Shown here one piece after another: positions 35,106 to 43,877 of a stretch of 64,000 nt of DNA. The translations under genes and the position numbers were made by a program. Within the stretch, counting starts at the first letter, position 1; every line of letters starts with the position of its first letter. This stretch comes from Streptomyces hundungensis (GTDB lineage Bacteria > Actinomycetota > Actinomycetes > Streptomycetales > Streptomycetaceae), in NCBI RefSeq assembly GCF_003627815.1, contig NZ_CP032698.1:5518001-5582000 (forward strand). The letters are read 5' to 3'. The notes beneath the pieces are model-generated. The model saw only the letters and a program-made list of their open reading frames with translations, was not told the DNA's origin and made no database searches.

Positions 35106-36257
35106 TCAGGCGGTCGCGGCGGTCAGGCGGCGCGGGTCGAACAGTGAGATGTCGTGGGTGCTGGCGCCCTCGGTGGCCAGCTGGGCGATCACCTCGCCGA
35201 GCGCGGGCGCGAACTTGAAGGCGTGGCCCGAGGTTCCGGCGGCCACGGTGATCCGGTCGCTCTGGGCCGACGGGCCGATGATGAAGCCCAGGTCGGGCGA
35301 GTTGTCGTACATGCAGACGCGGCTGCGCAGGTAGCGGCCGGGCAGGGCCGGGATCCGCTTGGCGAGGAACTCCCGCACGGCCTCGACGTCCCGCGTGCTG
35401 ACGTGGCGGTCGAGGGAGTCGGGGTCCGCGAGGTCGCCGCCGCTGTGGATGCCGGCCTTCACGCCGCCCGAGGGGCCGTCGACGGCGGGGTGGCCGTAGC
35501 CGACCGTGCCGTTCTCGCCCTCCCAGATCCAGTATGGCTGACGGCCGGGGTAGAAGTCCTCGGCCCGCGAGACCGGGTCGAACCAGAGCATCACCTTGCG
35601 CAGGACCTTGATGTGCGGCTGGAGCTCGGGGAGCAGTTGCGGGGCCCAGGCGCCGGCCGCGACCACCAGCCGGCCGGCCTCGTACACGCCGGTCTCCGTG
35701 CGCACCCGCACGCCGCTTCCGGTCTCCGAGAAGTCCAGCACCTTCTCGTCGAACCGCAGGTCGGCGCCGTGCTTGCGGGCGAGGTCGAGGTGGGCGGTGA
35801 CGACCTGCTCGGGACGTACGTAACCCGAGGACGGGTCCCACACGGCGACGTCGCCCGGCGCGGGGTCGAACTCCGGGAAGCGCGAACGGATCTCGTCGCT
35901 CTCCAGGTACTCGAACTCCAGGCCCGCCTCCCTCGCCGAGGTGAGCGCGGCGGGCACGAGCGCGCCGCCGGCCGGGCCGACGCAGATCCCGCCCGTGCGG
36001 TGGAACAGCGTCTCGCCGCGGATCTCGCCGAGCTCGTCCCAGAGGTCGTAGGCGCGGTCGAGCAGCGGGACGTACCCGGCGCCCATGAAGTACGCCTTCC
36101 AGACCCCGCGGCTCTCGCCGTGGCTCGCGCCGCGCGCGTGCGCGGGCCCGAACCGGTCGATGCCGATCACCCGGGTGCCGCGCGCGGCCAGGTGGTAGGC
36201 GGCGGCACTGCCGAGCCCACCCAGGCCGACTATGAGGACATCAGCGGTTTCGGTCAC
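35106..36257 (-). CDS. Monomeric sarcosine oxidase/NikD-type flavin amine oxidase
   Basis: 383 residues from the ATG at 36257. FAD-binding VLIVGLGGLGSAAAYHLAARG, then GASHGESRGV. The Cys in SRVCMYDNSPDLGFIIG occupies the place of the covalent flavin Cys of monomeric sarcosine oxidase, and GTSGHAFKFAPALGEVIA is the C-terminal FAD contact. The family includes sarcosine and N-methyltryptophan oxidases and NikD, which aromatises a cyclic imino acid to picolinate. It is four bases from the piperazate-synthase-like gene. Oxidation of a cyclic hydrazino acid such as piperazate is a reasonable hypothesis. Confidence 0.88.
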   Translation of the reverse strand: MTETADVLIVGLGGLGSAAAYHLAARGTRVIGIDRFGPAHARGASHGESRGVWKAYFMGAGYVPLLDRAYDLWDELGEIRGETLFHRTGGICVGPAGGALVPAALTSAREAGLEFEYLESDEIRSRFPEFDPAPGDVAVWDPSSGYVRPEQVVTAHLDLARKHGADLRFDEKVLDFSETGSGVRVRTETGVYEAGRLVVAAGAWAPQLLPELQPHIKVLRKVMLWFDPVSRAEDFYPGRQPYWIWEGENGTVGYGHPAVDGPSGGVKAGIHSGGDLADPDSLDRHVSTRDVEAVREFLAKRIPALPGRYLRSRVCMYDNSPDLGFIIGPSAQSDRITVAAGTSGHAFKFAPALGEVIAQLATEGASTHDISLFDPRRLTAATA

Positions 36258-36261
36258 GGAC

Positions 36262-36918
36262 TCACTCTCCGGTGGTGGCGGTCGGGGCGGCGGTCCTCAT
36301 CAGGTGGCCGACCTCCTGGCAGAGCCCTGCGGGCCTGGCGGCGAAGTGCGCGGCCACCTTGTCCCTGGTGCGGTCGGCCTGTTCCTGACTCAGCTTGAGC
36401 ATGGTGTCGACCGAGTCGACGGTGAAGCGGAAGGCCCCGACGCCGTCGACGATCTGGTCGAAGTAGTCGAGCGAGGGGCCCGGGTCCCAGCCGAGGCCGT
36501 GCTCGGCCTCGAAGGCCGCCACCGTCCACTGCACCACGTCGAGCGCGTCCTGCCGGTCGGGCATCGGGTGGATGCGGCCGTGGACGTGGGTGGTGGCGAA
36601 GTTCCAGGTGGGGGCGGCCGGGGTCTTCTCGTAGACGGCGGCGGAGACGTAGGCGTTCGCGCCCTGGAAGACCAGGGTCGCGTGCTGCCCCTCGTACAGC
36701 GCCTCCCAGTGCGGGTTGGCCCGGTTGAGGTGGCCGTAGAGCGTGACGCCGCTCAGCGACTCGATCGCCTCGGGCTCGGCGGCCGGCGGGAAGATCACGG
36801 GCAGGTGGGTGGCGAACGGCGCCGCGGGTCCGTTGCTCAGCAGCAGGGCCAGCGGGTACGCGCGGATCAGTCGGACGGCTTCGGTGTCCGGGGACTGGTA
36901 GACCTTCGGAACGTACAT
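36262..36918 (-). CDS. PaiB-fold protein, KtzT-like piperazate synthase candidate
   Basis: 218 residues from the ATG at 36918 (GAAAGGAG upstream). Sequence MYVPKVYQSPDTEAVRLIR, FATHLPVIFPP, LYGHLNRANPHWEAL, FQGANAYVSAAVYE and PTWNFATTHVHGRIHPM follows the family often labelled FMN-binding negative regulator PaiB. The haem enzyme KtzT, which makes the N-N bond of L-piperazic acid from N5-hydroxyornithine, belongs to this family. The gene sits directly behind a KtzI-like N-monooxygenase, the diagnostic pairing. The call as synthase rather than regulator rests on that pairing. Confidence 0.75.
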   Translation of the reverse strand: MYVPKVYQSPDTEAVRLIRAYPLALLLSNGPAAPFATHLPVIFPPAAEPEAIESLSGVTLYGHLNRANPHWEALYEGQHATLVFQGANAYVSAAVYEKTPAAPTWNFATTHVHGRIHPMPDRQDALDVVQWTVAAFEAEHGLGWDPGPSLDYFDQIVDGVGAFRFTVDSVDTMLKLSQEQADRTRDKVAAHFAARPAGLCQEVGHLMRTAAPTATTGE

Positions 36919-36979
36919 CTCGTGCGTCTCCTTTCTCCTGGGCGCCCGCCCGACCTCCCGGAAGGCTCCGGGACCCCGG

Positions 36980-38278
36980 TCATCGGGCGGAGGCGGTGAG
37001 AACCTGGTCGGGAACCGCGGCCGTGACCGCCGCGAGGATCTCGCCGGCCCGCACCGCGGTGACCGAGAGCAGCGTCGAGGCCAGGCCGTGGGTGTGCTCC
37101 GTCGGGCCCTGGAGGTAGATCCCGGCACGGACCCGGTCGGTGGTGACGAGCCGGTAGTCGCGGTCGAGGTGCGGGCGGGCCTGGTCGTCCAGCTTGAGCT
37201 GGTCGGCCAACGAGCCGAGCAGGGCGAGCGGATCGGCCGGGCGGTATCCGGTGCCGAACACCACCGCGTCCGACTCGAACTCGGTCAGCTTCCCGGTGGG
37301 CAGGTGCTCCACCACCAGCCGTACCGCGTCGGCCTCCTGCGACAGGGAGGCGATCCGGCTGACGTTCATCATGACCAGCCGCGGCCGGGCGCCCCCCACC
37401 TGCTCCCGGTAGGAGCGCGCGTACAGGTCCTGGATGAGTTCGAGGTCGACGACCGCGTAGTTGGTGTTGCGGTGGTAGTCAATCAGCCGGCGGCGGACGT
37501 GCTCGGGCGCCACGTAGTACTCGTCGACGGCGTCGGGGTCGAAGATCTGGTTGGCGAACGGGGAGTCGTCCGCGGGGCTGTACCCGTAGCGCTCGAAGAC
37601 GGAGCGCACCTCGGCCTCCGGGAACCTCCCGTGCAGGTGGGCCACCGCCTCGGCGGCGCTCTGCCCGGCCCCGACGACCGTGAGGCTGCGCGGGGCGAGG
37701 GAGTCGAACTCCGGTAACCGGTGCAGCAGTTCCGAGGTGTGCCAGACCCGGTCGGACCGTTCGACGCCGTCCGGCAGCCAGGGCTTCAGACCGGCGGCGA
37801 TCACCACGTTCCGCGTCCGGTACACCTCCTCGGCCCCGTCGCGGTGCACCACGACGTCGAGCAGGTCGACGGTCCCGTCCGGGCCGGTCACCGGGCGGAT
37901 GTCGACCACCTGGGAGCCGTAGCGCACCAGGTGCCCGACCCGCTCGGCGCACCACGCGAGGTAGTCGTGGAACTCGGTGCGCAGGGGGAACAACGACTTC
38001 TGGTTGATGAACGCGGCGAGCCGGCCCCGGTCCCGCAGGTAGCACAGGTAGCTGTGCGGGCTGGCCGGGTTCCGCATGGTGACCAGGTCTTTGAGGAACG
38101 AGACCTGCATCGTCGCCTCGTCCAGCAGCATTCCGGTGTGCCAGCCGAAGTCCGACTGGCGCTCCAGGAACAACGCGTCGCACCCGGGCGCCGCTTCCGC
38201 TTCGTCCAGTGCGAGAGCGACCGCCAGGTTCGACGGTCCGAATCCGACGCCGATCAGGTCGAGCACCGCTTCCGGCAT
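36980..38278 (-). CDS. L-ornithine (or lysine) N-monooxygenase, KtzI-like
   Basis: 432 residues. FAD motif GVGFGPSNLAVALAL at residues 10-24, family signature MQVSFLKDLVTMRNPASPHSYL, NADPH-binding VVGAGQSAAEAVAHLHG, PFANQIFDPDAVDEYY, YHRNTNYAVVD (substrate region) and the end GIYLQGPTEHTHGLASTLLS. This is the SidA/PvdA/KtzI class of flavin N-hydroxylases. The strings resemble the kutzneride enzyme KtzI as I recall it. With the KtzT-like gene 61 bases behind it, N5-hydroxyornithine is the likely product, as piperazate precursor. There are no siderophore NRPS or NIS genes nearby. Confidence 0.88.
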   Translation of the reverse strand: MPEAVLDLIGVGFGPSNLAVALALDEAEAAPGCDALFLERQSDFGWHTGMLLDEATMQVSFLKDLVTMRNPASPHSYLCYLRDRGRLAAFINQKSLFPLRTEFHDYLAWCAERVGHLVRYGSQVVDIRPVTGPDGTVDLLDVVVHRDGAEEVYRTRNVVIAAGLKPWLPDGVERSDRVWHTSELLHRLPEFDSLAPRSLTVVGAGQSAAEAVAHLHGRFPEAEVRSVFERYGYSPADDSPFANQIFDPDAVDEYYVAPEHVRRRLIDYHRNTNYAVVDLELIQDLYARSYREQVGGARPRLVMMNVSRIASLSQEADAVRLVVEHLPTGKLTEFESDAVVFGTGYRPADPLALLGSLADQLKLDDQARPHLDRDYRLVTTDRVRAGIYLQGPTEHTHGLASTLLSVTAVRAGEILAAVTAAVPDQVLTASAR

Positions 38279-38945
38279 GGTGGGGCTCCTCTGGCGAAAT
38301 GGAGAACGGTTTGCCTACCGGCATGTGCGCTGCCCCCGTGGGCCGTGATGCGGCCGGGGCGGGAGGGGCCGGATTCATCCTTGATCGGGGTTCCCCGCCC
38401 AAACAAGTGGCGATGGGGGCGATGGCCCGATCGCGATCGGCTTTGGCCGATTCGAACGCGCCTGCGCATTGTTTGAGCACGCTTCAGGTCGGTTATCAGC
38501 CAAAGAGATTGACTACGCGTCAGATATCCAAGGGCGTCCAGCGCGTTCACACGGCGTCTACGTCTTTTTCTCAACTCCCGCTACAGCCGGGGGAGTAGAT
38601 GGCCCTCCGGGCTCTCGGCCCGGCCGGTCCGACCATGCCGCTGACATGGCAAAACCCTCCTTCGGCGCTGCCACCATGTGGTTCAGTTCCTGTCGATGGG
38701 TGGTCGTGTCACGGCAGACAAAGTGTGGATCCGAGGTGGACAGAACGGCATCGACCGGGCGCCGCTCTTCGGCCCAACTGCGCGCTTGAAGCGGCAAGTT
38801 GGTAAAAATTCTTGACAGCTATCGCCCGTTCCCCAGTTCGATCTTCGATACAGTCGATGGGGTTACTGCCGGGCCTGGGGGCCTCCTGTCGGAGTCGACC
38901 CGGGTGCGGGTATGTCCATTCGAATACGGGGGCTAGGAGACACGG
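38279..38945. other. Divergent intergenic region, 667 bp
   Basis: It separates the leftward N-monooxygenase operon from the LuxR gene. It is less GC-rich than its surroundings (for example 38795-38850) and contains a TTGACA at 38812-38817, without a clear -10 at standard spacing. No convincing coding frame was found on either strand. Promoters for both directions are expected here. Confidence 0.6.
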
Positions 38946-39326
38946 ATGGCTGTGCAGAAGAGCGACCGCACACTCCCTATGACCAACCACCAGACGGATA
39001 TGTCCGTCGCCCAGGACTCGACGGCGCTACACCCGCGTGCGCGACGAGCGGAGGCTCGGGCCGCCCGCGCTCCGCAGGGGAGGGTGGCGACCGATCACGG
39101 CCGTGAAGCGGCCGACGACCAGTCCCCCTCCAGCGCCCTGACACCGCGCCAACTCGAGGTTCTCTCCCTGCTGACCGACGGCATGACGAACCGTCACATC
39201 GCTCGGGCGCTCGGCATCACGGAGAAGACCGTCAAGAACCACATGCAAGCGATCTTCGCCCGGCTCAACGTGTCCGATCGGACCCAGGCCGCGGTCTACG
39301 CGGTTCGGCACCACCGGGCGGCATGA
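38946..39326 (+). CDS. Small LuxR-type response-regulator-like protein without receiver domain
   Basis: 126 residues from the ATG at 38946 with AGGAG upstream. Residues 1-60 are Arg/Ala-rich and look disordered. Residues 64-126 are a LuxR/NarL HTH: LTPRQLEVLSLLTDGMTNRHIARALGITEKTVKNHMQAIFARLNVSDRTQAAVYAV. There is no phosphorylation or ligand domain, so activity must be set by level or a partner. It lies between the two halves of the putative metabolite locus and is a candidate regulator of it. Confidence 0.88.
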   Translation: MAVQKSDRTLPMTNHQTDMSVAQDSTALHPRARRAEARAARAPQGRVATDHGREAADDQSPSSALTPRQLEVLSLLTDGMTNRHIARALGITEKTVKNHMQAIFARLNVSDRTQAAVYAVRHHRAA

Positions 39327-39813
39327 CGGCGGCGGCCCAGCCGTCACCGCGCTTACTTCGCGCAGAGCCAGGTACACCACTCACCGTCCGAAAACGCCCT
39401 GCCCCTGCGTCCTTGACCGCCTCCTGTTTCCGCTGTCTTCCGTCGCGCTGATCCCGGGCCTGTCCCCGGGATCGGCCGCCGGCCCGGGGAGAAAAAAGAC
39501 CGTGCTCATGGGGCTGTCGGCGGTCGAAGCATGCGACAACCAGCGACAACCCGCGATGGGTAATAAGACCTATGTACGGGCCACTTGACGGTCTGCCAAC
39601 CTTCCCGTGGTCGCAACCCACCACGCAGGAGGGCCGCGGAGTCGTGAACGGCCCCCGCTGGTCGGGTTCTCAAAATCCCCGCACTGGCGCATTCGGCCAG
39701 AGACGCGTCGGGGTCCGGATGTGCCCCGCGCGGCCGGAGTGCGGCGACGATGCCGCACGCACGGCCGAGCTGGTCGTCAGAACCGTCCAGAAACTACAGC
39801 GAAAGAGGGAGCA
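39327..39813. other. Intergenic region upstream of dioxygenase operon, 487 bp
   Basis: No gene supported. A CCGGGCCTGTCCCCGGGATC-type GC hairpin lies near 39455-39475 and may end the LuxR transcript. The dioxygenase promoter should lie in 39500-39810; no clear -10/-35 pair was found. Confidence 0.45.
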
Positions 39814-41133
39814 GTGACGATCGAACTGCAACCGCCGGTGGACGACCCGATCGTCGTCGATGATCTGGAGCGTCTCTCGTTCCGGGTGGATCGCCGCGCC
39901 TACACCGATGACGACGTGGCCGCGCAGGAGATGGCCAAGATCTTCGATCGCTGCTGGTTGTACCTCGGGCACGAGTCGGAGGTGCCCGAGCCGGGCTCCT
40001 ACGTGTCTCGCGACGTCGGCGGCCGCCCGGTGGTCATGTCACGCGGATCCGACGGCCAGGTCCGGGTGTTCGCCAACAGCTGCACGCACCGCGGGGCGCT
40101 GATCTGCTCGCAGCCCGCCGGGCAGGCCAAGTCGTTCCGGTGCCCCTACCACGACTGGACCTTCTCCAACCAGGGCGACCTGGTCGGGGTCCCGATTCCC
40201 GACGGGTACGGGCCGGGCTTCCGCAAGGCGGACTTCGGTCTGGCGCAGCACCGCAGTGACAGTTACCGCGGGTTTGTCTTCGTCACGTTCGACCCGGAGC
40301 AGCCGCGCACGCTGACCGAGTACCTGGCCGGCGCCACGGAGTACCTCGATCTGATCGACGACCAGTCCGAGGTCGGGATGGAGGTGATCCAAGGCGCGCA
40401 ACTCCACGGGGCCCAGGCCAACTGGAAGCTCATGATGGAGAACAGCGTCGACATCTACCACTTCCGCGCACTGCACAAGCGCTACGTCAGCTACATGCAG
40501 TCGCTCGGGTCGGTTCCTCCGCGACGCCGAGGCGGCTTCGGCCGCTCCCTGGGTCTCGGCCACGGAGCCAACGAGCTGCCGCCGGCCGCGGCCCGCCCGC
40601 TGGCCCACTGGACGCCGATGTTCCCCGAGGAGGTCCGGCCGAGCATCGAGGCGACCGCCGCGCGGTTCGTCGAGCGGTTCGGCGCCGAACACGCGGAGCG
40701 GATCACCGGCACCAACCGCGCGCTGCTGATCTTCCCCAACCTGTTGATCATCGACGCGATCGCGATCACGATCCGCAAGATCGACCCGATCGGCGCCGAC
40801 CGGATGGCCATCACCTCGGTCGCCCTGGCCCCCAAGGACGAGGACCCGGAGATCCGGGAGCTCCGTAAGAGCCACTACCTGACGTTCCTCGGCCCCGCCG
40901 GCTTCGCCACCCCCGACGACATCGAGATCGTCGAGTCGTGCCAGCGCGGCTACGGCAACCGCACGGTGCGCTACTCGGATCTGTCGCGCGGCATGAACAA
41001 AGAGATCCCGGAGACGACCGACGAGCTTCCCGCCCGCGAGTTCTGGCGGCAGTGGGACCGGCTGATGCACGGCGACGACGGCCACTTCGAGGCCGCTCAC
41101 CAGGCCGAGCTGGAAGGGGCGGAACAGCTGTGA
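39814..41133 (+). CDS. Rieske-type aromatic ring-hydroxylating dioxygenase, alpha subunit
   Basis: 439 residues from the GTG at 39814 (GAGGGAG upstream). The Rieske [2Fe-2S] motif is CTHRG (Cys90, His92) and CPYHDW (Cys110, His113). The mononuclear iron site lies in NWKLMMENSVDIYHFRALH with His216 and His221 and the bridging Asp. The size and style resemble the benzoate/p-cumate/anthranilate group. The beta subunit gene overlaps it by four bases. No ferredoxin or reductase gene is adjacent, so electrons must come from elsewhere, perhaps the Fe-S flavoprotein at 43878. Substrate unknown. Confidence 0.94.
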   Translation: MTIELQPPVDDPIVVDDLERLSFRVDRRAYTDDDVAAQEMAKIFDRCWLYLGHESEVPEPGSYVSRDVGGRPVVMSRGSDGQVRVFANSCTHRGALICSQPAGQAKSFRCPYHDWTFSNQGDLVGVPIPDGYGPGFRKADFGLAQHRSDSYRGFVFVTFDPEQPRTLTEYLAGATEYLDLIDDQSEVGMEVIQGAQLHGAQANWKLMMENSVDIYHFRALHKRYVSYMQSLGSVPPRRRGGFGRSLGLGHGANELPPAAARPLAHWTPMFPEEVRPSIEATAARFVERFGAEHAERITGTNRALLIFPNLLIIDAIAITIRKIDPIGADRMAITSVALAPKDEDPEIRELRKSHYLTFLGPAGFATPDDIEIVESCQRGYGNRTVRYSDLSRGMNKEIPETTDELPAREFWRQWDRLMHGDDGHFEAAHQAELEGAEQL

Positions 41134-41642
41134 CCAGTGAAGTGATAGTCGACGAGGCAGCCCAGGTGAGGCTGTGGCACCGGGTGAGCCAGTTCCTCTT
41201 CCGTGAGGCCCGGTTGCTCGACGAGTGGCGTCTGATCGAGTGGTACGACGAGATGCTGACCGACGACATCCGCTATGTGGTGCCGGCCACCGACATGCGC
41301 GGCGAGTCGGCCGACGCGCTCGGGCTCATCGACGACAACCCCGCCCGGCTCCGCCAGCGCATCGAGCAGCTCCTCAACGGCGAGGTGTGGTGCGAGGACC
41401 CCAGGTCGCGCACGAACCGCATGATCAGCAACGTGGAAATCCTCGCTGATCAGGGCAGCTACCTCGAGGTCGCGGCCAATGTCGTCGCCTACCGCTACGG
41501 GCACGGGCGCTCCGACGCCTACGTCGGCAAGTACCGGTTCGAACTCGTCCCCGACGGCGAGTCGTTCCGGATCCGCAAGCGGGTCGTGGTGCTCGACCAC
41601 GAGACGTTGTACGAGCACGGAAAGCTCAGCATCGTCCTGTAA
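41130..41642 (+). CDS. Ring-hydroxylating dioxygenase, beta subunit
   Basis: 170 residues from the GTG at 41130, overlapping the alpha stop. NTF2-like fold of dioxygenase beta subunits: LWHRVSQFLFREARLLDEWRLIEWYDEMLTDDIRYVVP, RSRTNRMISNVEI and FELVPDGESFRIRKRVVVLDHETLYEHGKLSIVL at the end. It is structural, forming the alpha3beta3 hexamer. Confidence 0.93.
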   Translation: MTSEVIVDEAAQVRLWHRVSQFLFREARLLDEWRLIEWYDEMLTDDIRYVVPATDMRGESADALGLIDDNPARLRQRIEQLLNGEVWCEDPRSRTNRMISNVEILADQGSYLEVAANVVAYRYGHGRSDAYVGKYRFELVPDGESFRIRKRVVVLDHETLYEHGKLSIVL

Positions 41643-41712
41643 CGGGCCGATGACACCCGCCAGTTGGCGCGCTCCACAGCCGTACTGCCCCCCACTATGG
41701 AGGACTTGACCG

Positions 41713-42105
41713 ATGAATCAGCCGTCTGCCCGGCATGAGCGGGGCGAAGCCATCTTCAAGGAGGTCTTCGGCCGTGAACCGCGCCCCGGTTCGTACCCGG
41801 AGTTCTTGGAGATAACCGTCGACCACCTGTTCGGCGAGATCTGGGCCCGCCCGCACCTGAGCGTCGAGGAGCGCGAACTGGTCGCGCTGACCGCGGTCGC
41901 GCTGGCGCGGACCGACTGGGAGCTGCGGGGCCACATCGGTGCCGCCCTGAACCTCGGGATGTCGCGCGAGAAGGTCGTCGAGGTCATCATCCAGCTCGCC
42001 TACTACGGCGGCTGGCCGGTGGCCAACAACGGACTGCGCGTCGCCCAGGAGGTCTTCGCCGAGCTGGACAACGCCTCCGGGAAGGACGCGGACGATGACA
42101 AGTGA
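41713..42105 (+). CDS. Carboxymuconolactone decarboxylase-family protein
   Basis: 130 residues. Single CMD domain: EFLEITVDHLFGEIWARPHLSVEERELVALTAVALARTDWELRGHIGAALNLGMSREKVVEVIIQLAYYGGWPVANNGLRVAQEVF. The WELRGHIGAALNLG segment has the family His but no CxxC, so it is like true decarboxylases (PcaC) rather than AhpD peroxidases. It follows the dioxygenase genes and overlaps the next gene by 11 bases. It may act on a ring-derived acid or be a non-catalytic relative. Confidence 0.9.
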   Translation: MNQPSARHERGEAIFKEVFGREPRPGSYPEFLEITVDHLFGEIWARPHLSVEERELVALTAVALARTDWELRGHIGAALNLGMSREKVVEVIIQLAYYGGWPVANNGLRVAQEVFAELDNASGKDADDDK

Positions 42106-42571
42106 AGCGATTTCTCTCGACCCGGACGAGAAGGTCGACCTCTGGCGCCAGCGGTACTTCGAGGCCCAGGCGGCCGCGGAGGAGTTCGTCCTCGGAGAGC
42201 ACGGCGAGGAAGGCCTGGCCGGCTGGGTCGAGGCGAACTCCCGCATCACCGCGGAACTGCTGCGGGCACAGCGGCCCGACGGGGTGTCGGCCACCGATCA
42301 CTTCATGACCCGGCTGCAACGCCAGCTGATGCTGTACGACTCGGACGTGTCCACCGAGGTCGAGCCCACGGGCACCGTCCTGCGCAACGTCGACTGCGGA
42401 ATCCTCCGGTACCGCAAGAAGGCCGCCCGCGACGGCGTCGTCCTGACGTTCAAGTCACCGTGCGGGTACTGCCAGGACCTCAACACCGCCATCGCCACCC
42501 GCTACGTCGAGCCGGACGTCAAGGTGTCGTGCGAGCAGGCGGGCGACGGGTGCACCTGGCGCGCGGAGTAA
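42095..42571 (+). CDS. Cys-rich protein with V4R-like C-terminus, unknown function
   Basis: 158 residues; the ATG at 42095 lies inside the end of the CMD gene, so the two are translationally coupled. The first 90 residues are acidic and helical (DEKVDLWRQRYFEAQAAAEEF). The last 60 hold five Cys: Cys101, CGYC (123 and 126), Cys146 and Cys153, in DCGILRYRKKA ... VKVSCEQAGDGCTWRAE. The pattern resembles the end of 4-vinyl-reductase (V4R) domains, which bind small molecules or metal. I do not recognise a closer family. It could be an Fe-S or zinc protein serving the dioxygenase. Confidence 0.75.
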   Translation: MTSEAISLDPDEKVDLWRQRYFEAQAAAEEFVLGEHGEEGLAGWVEANSRITAELLRAQRPDGVSATDHFMTRLQRQLMLYDSDVSTEVEPTGTVLRNVDCGILRYRKKAARDGVVLTFKSPCGYCQDLNTAIATRYVEPDVKVSCEQAGDGCTWRAE

Positions 42572-42776
42572 CCGCGCGCTCCAGGGGAGGACGCGGCCGG
42601 GTCACCGCCCCGCGGACGAGCCGCTGATAGAACCGGCGGCAGCACGGTTTCCCGCCGGTCGGCCTGAGGGGTGTTCAGCGATGCCGCCGACTCGGACACT
42701 TTTTTCGCGACGTTGCCGGACCCCCGACCGAAACGTCTTCCAGCACTTCTCGACTCGTCTATCGGAGTGATTAGGC

Positions 42777-43835
42777 ATGCCTTTGTCGATGACCGACAAA
42801 ATAATCCGCCTGAACCTGATGTCCTTCCCGCGCCCCCTCAACGCGGCGCAGTTCTACCCGGCGCTCTCGACGTACAGCGTCGAGCGGCCTTTTTCGCTCG
42901 AAGATTTTCGAGGCGCGGTCGGTCACTTCTTCGAGGGGAACCCGTTCTTCACGAAGTGTCATCTGATCGAGCGGGAGTTCGAGAGCCCGGAAGAATTCCC
43001 GGTGGAATCCTTCCAGGCGCTCGTGGTCGACGAGTACCCCAATTTTTACGACGGATTCCTTCTGATGTCCGTCACGTACAAGTCGAACCCCGGCGTCCAG
43101 GGGATTTTCACGGCCTTCCCCATGTCGTTGCAGGACGGCTACCGGTGCTTCCAATTCCACCAGGCGTTGATGAGCACCATGAAGGCGGGCGAGGACCGGT
43201 TCCGCATCGCGGAGCAGCTGGCGGAGCTGCAAGTGCACACCGCCGACCTGGACGAGTACCTCCCGGTCAGGAAGCCGTCCGTCGATGAGAACGACACGGT
43301 CCGCGTCATGCCCTGGACGGTCCGCGAGACCGTCGAGCCGGCCATGCGGATCGGAACGTTCCTCGAGGCGGCCAAGGCGGAGTTCCAGAAGAGGGCCAGC
43401 GAGAACCTTCTCGTGATGAAGAACGCCTCGTACGCCGCGAGCCTGCCCCTCGGAAACCACCTCATGTTCCTGTTCGTGCCGCGCGATGTGGTCGACCGCA
43501 GTAGTGGCAACGAGATTCGCGACTACTACAACGAGAAGGCGCTGGAGACGGAGAAGACCGTCGCGCAGCTGGAGACGCTGGAGGACTTCACCAAGGCCGG
43601 CGCGGCTCTCTTCCCGTGGATCGGCACGCACCCCCGCCGATTCGCCGTCAACAATTACGGCGATGTCTCGCGGCTCGACGGGTCGGACTTCCTTCCGGCC
43701 AAGGGCACTTTGGTGCAGTACCAGTGGCACATGCCGTACGTCGTGTCGGGTGGAGCTGCCCAGGAAGGGGCGGGAATGTTCAAGACCATTTCCATCAACG
43801 GCAAGGCGTTCCACTTCGTGACCGAGCGGCGGTAG
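42777..43835 (+). CDS. Condensation/CoA-acyltransferase-fold-like protein lacking the active-site His
   Basis: 352 residues. The layout suggests a chloramphenicol-acetyltransferase/NRPS condensation fold: an early helix like those before the first motif (SLEDFRGAVGHFFEGNPFFTK), FTAFPMSLQDGYRCFQFHQ at about 112-128 where HHxxxDG would lie, and FAVNNYGDVSRLDG near the place of the SNxG strand. Asp120-Gly121 match the motif, but both His positions are Pro-Met. If the fold is right, the classical acyl transfer should not work. Family assignment is tentative. It lies in a short gap after the dioxygenase operon, same strand. Confidence 0.6.
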   Translation: MPLSMTDKIIRLNLMSFPRPLNAAQFYPALSTYSVERPFSLEDFRGAVGHFFEGNPFFTKCHLIEREFESPEEFPVESFQALVVDEYPNFYDGFLLMSVTYKSNPGVQGIFTAFPMSLQDGYRCFQFHQALMSTMKAGEDRFRIAEQLAELQVHTADLDEYLPVRKPSVDENDTVRVMPWTVRETVEPAMRIGTFLEAAKAEFQKRASENLLVMKNASYAASLPLGNHLMFLFVPRDVVDRSSGNEIRDYYNEKALETEKTVAQLETLEDFTKAGAALFPWIGTHPRRFAVNNYGDVSRLDGSDFLPAKGTLVQYQWHMPYVVSGGAAQEGAGMFKTISINGKAFHFVTERR

Positions 43836-43877
43836 GGCGATGAACGGCGTCGAGCGGGCAAGGGAAGGTTTCTTCAG

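Noticed and set aside
35106..36257. Firm assignment as NikD
   Set aside because: The sequence is as close to sarcosine/N-methyltryptophan oxidases by eye; only the family is certain.
36980..38278. Siderophore cluster
   Set aside because: No NRPS, IucA/IucC-like synthetase, acyltransferase or iron transporter gene in the window.
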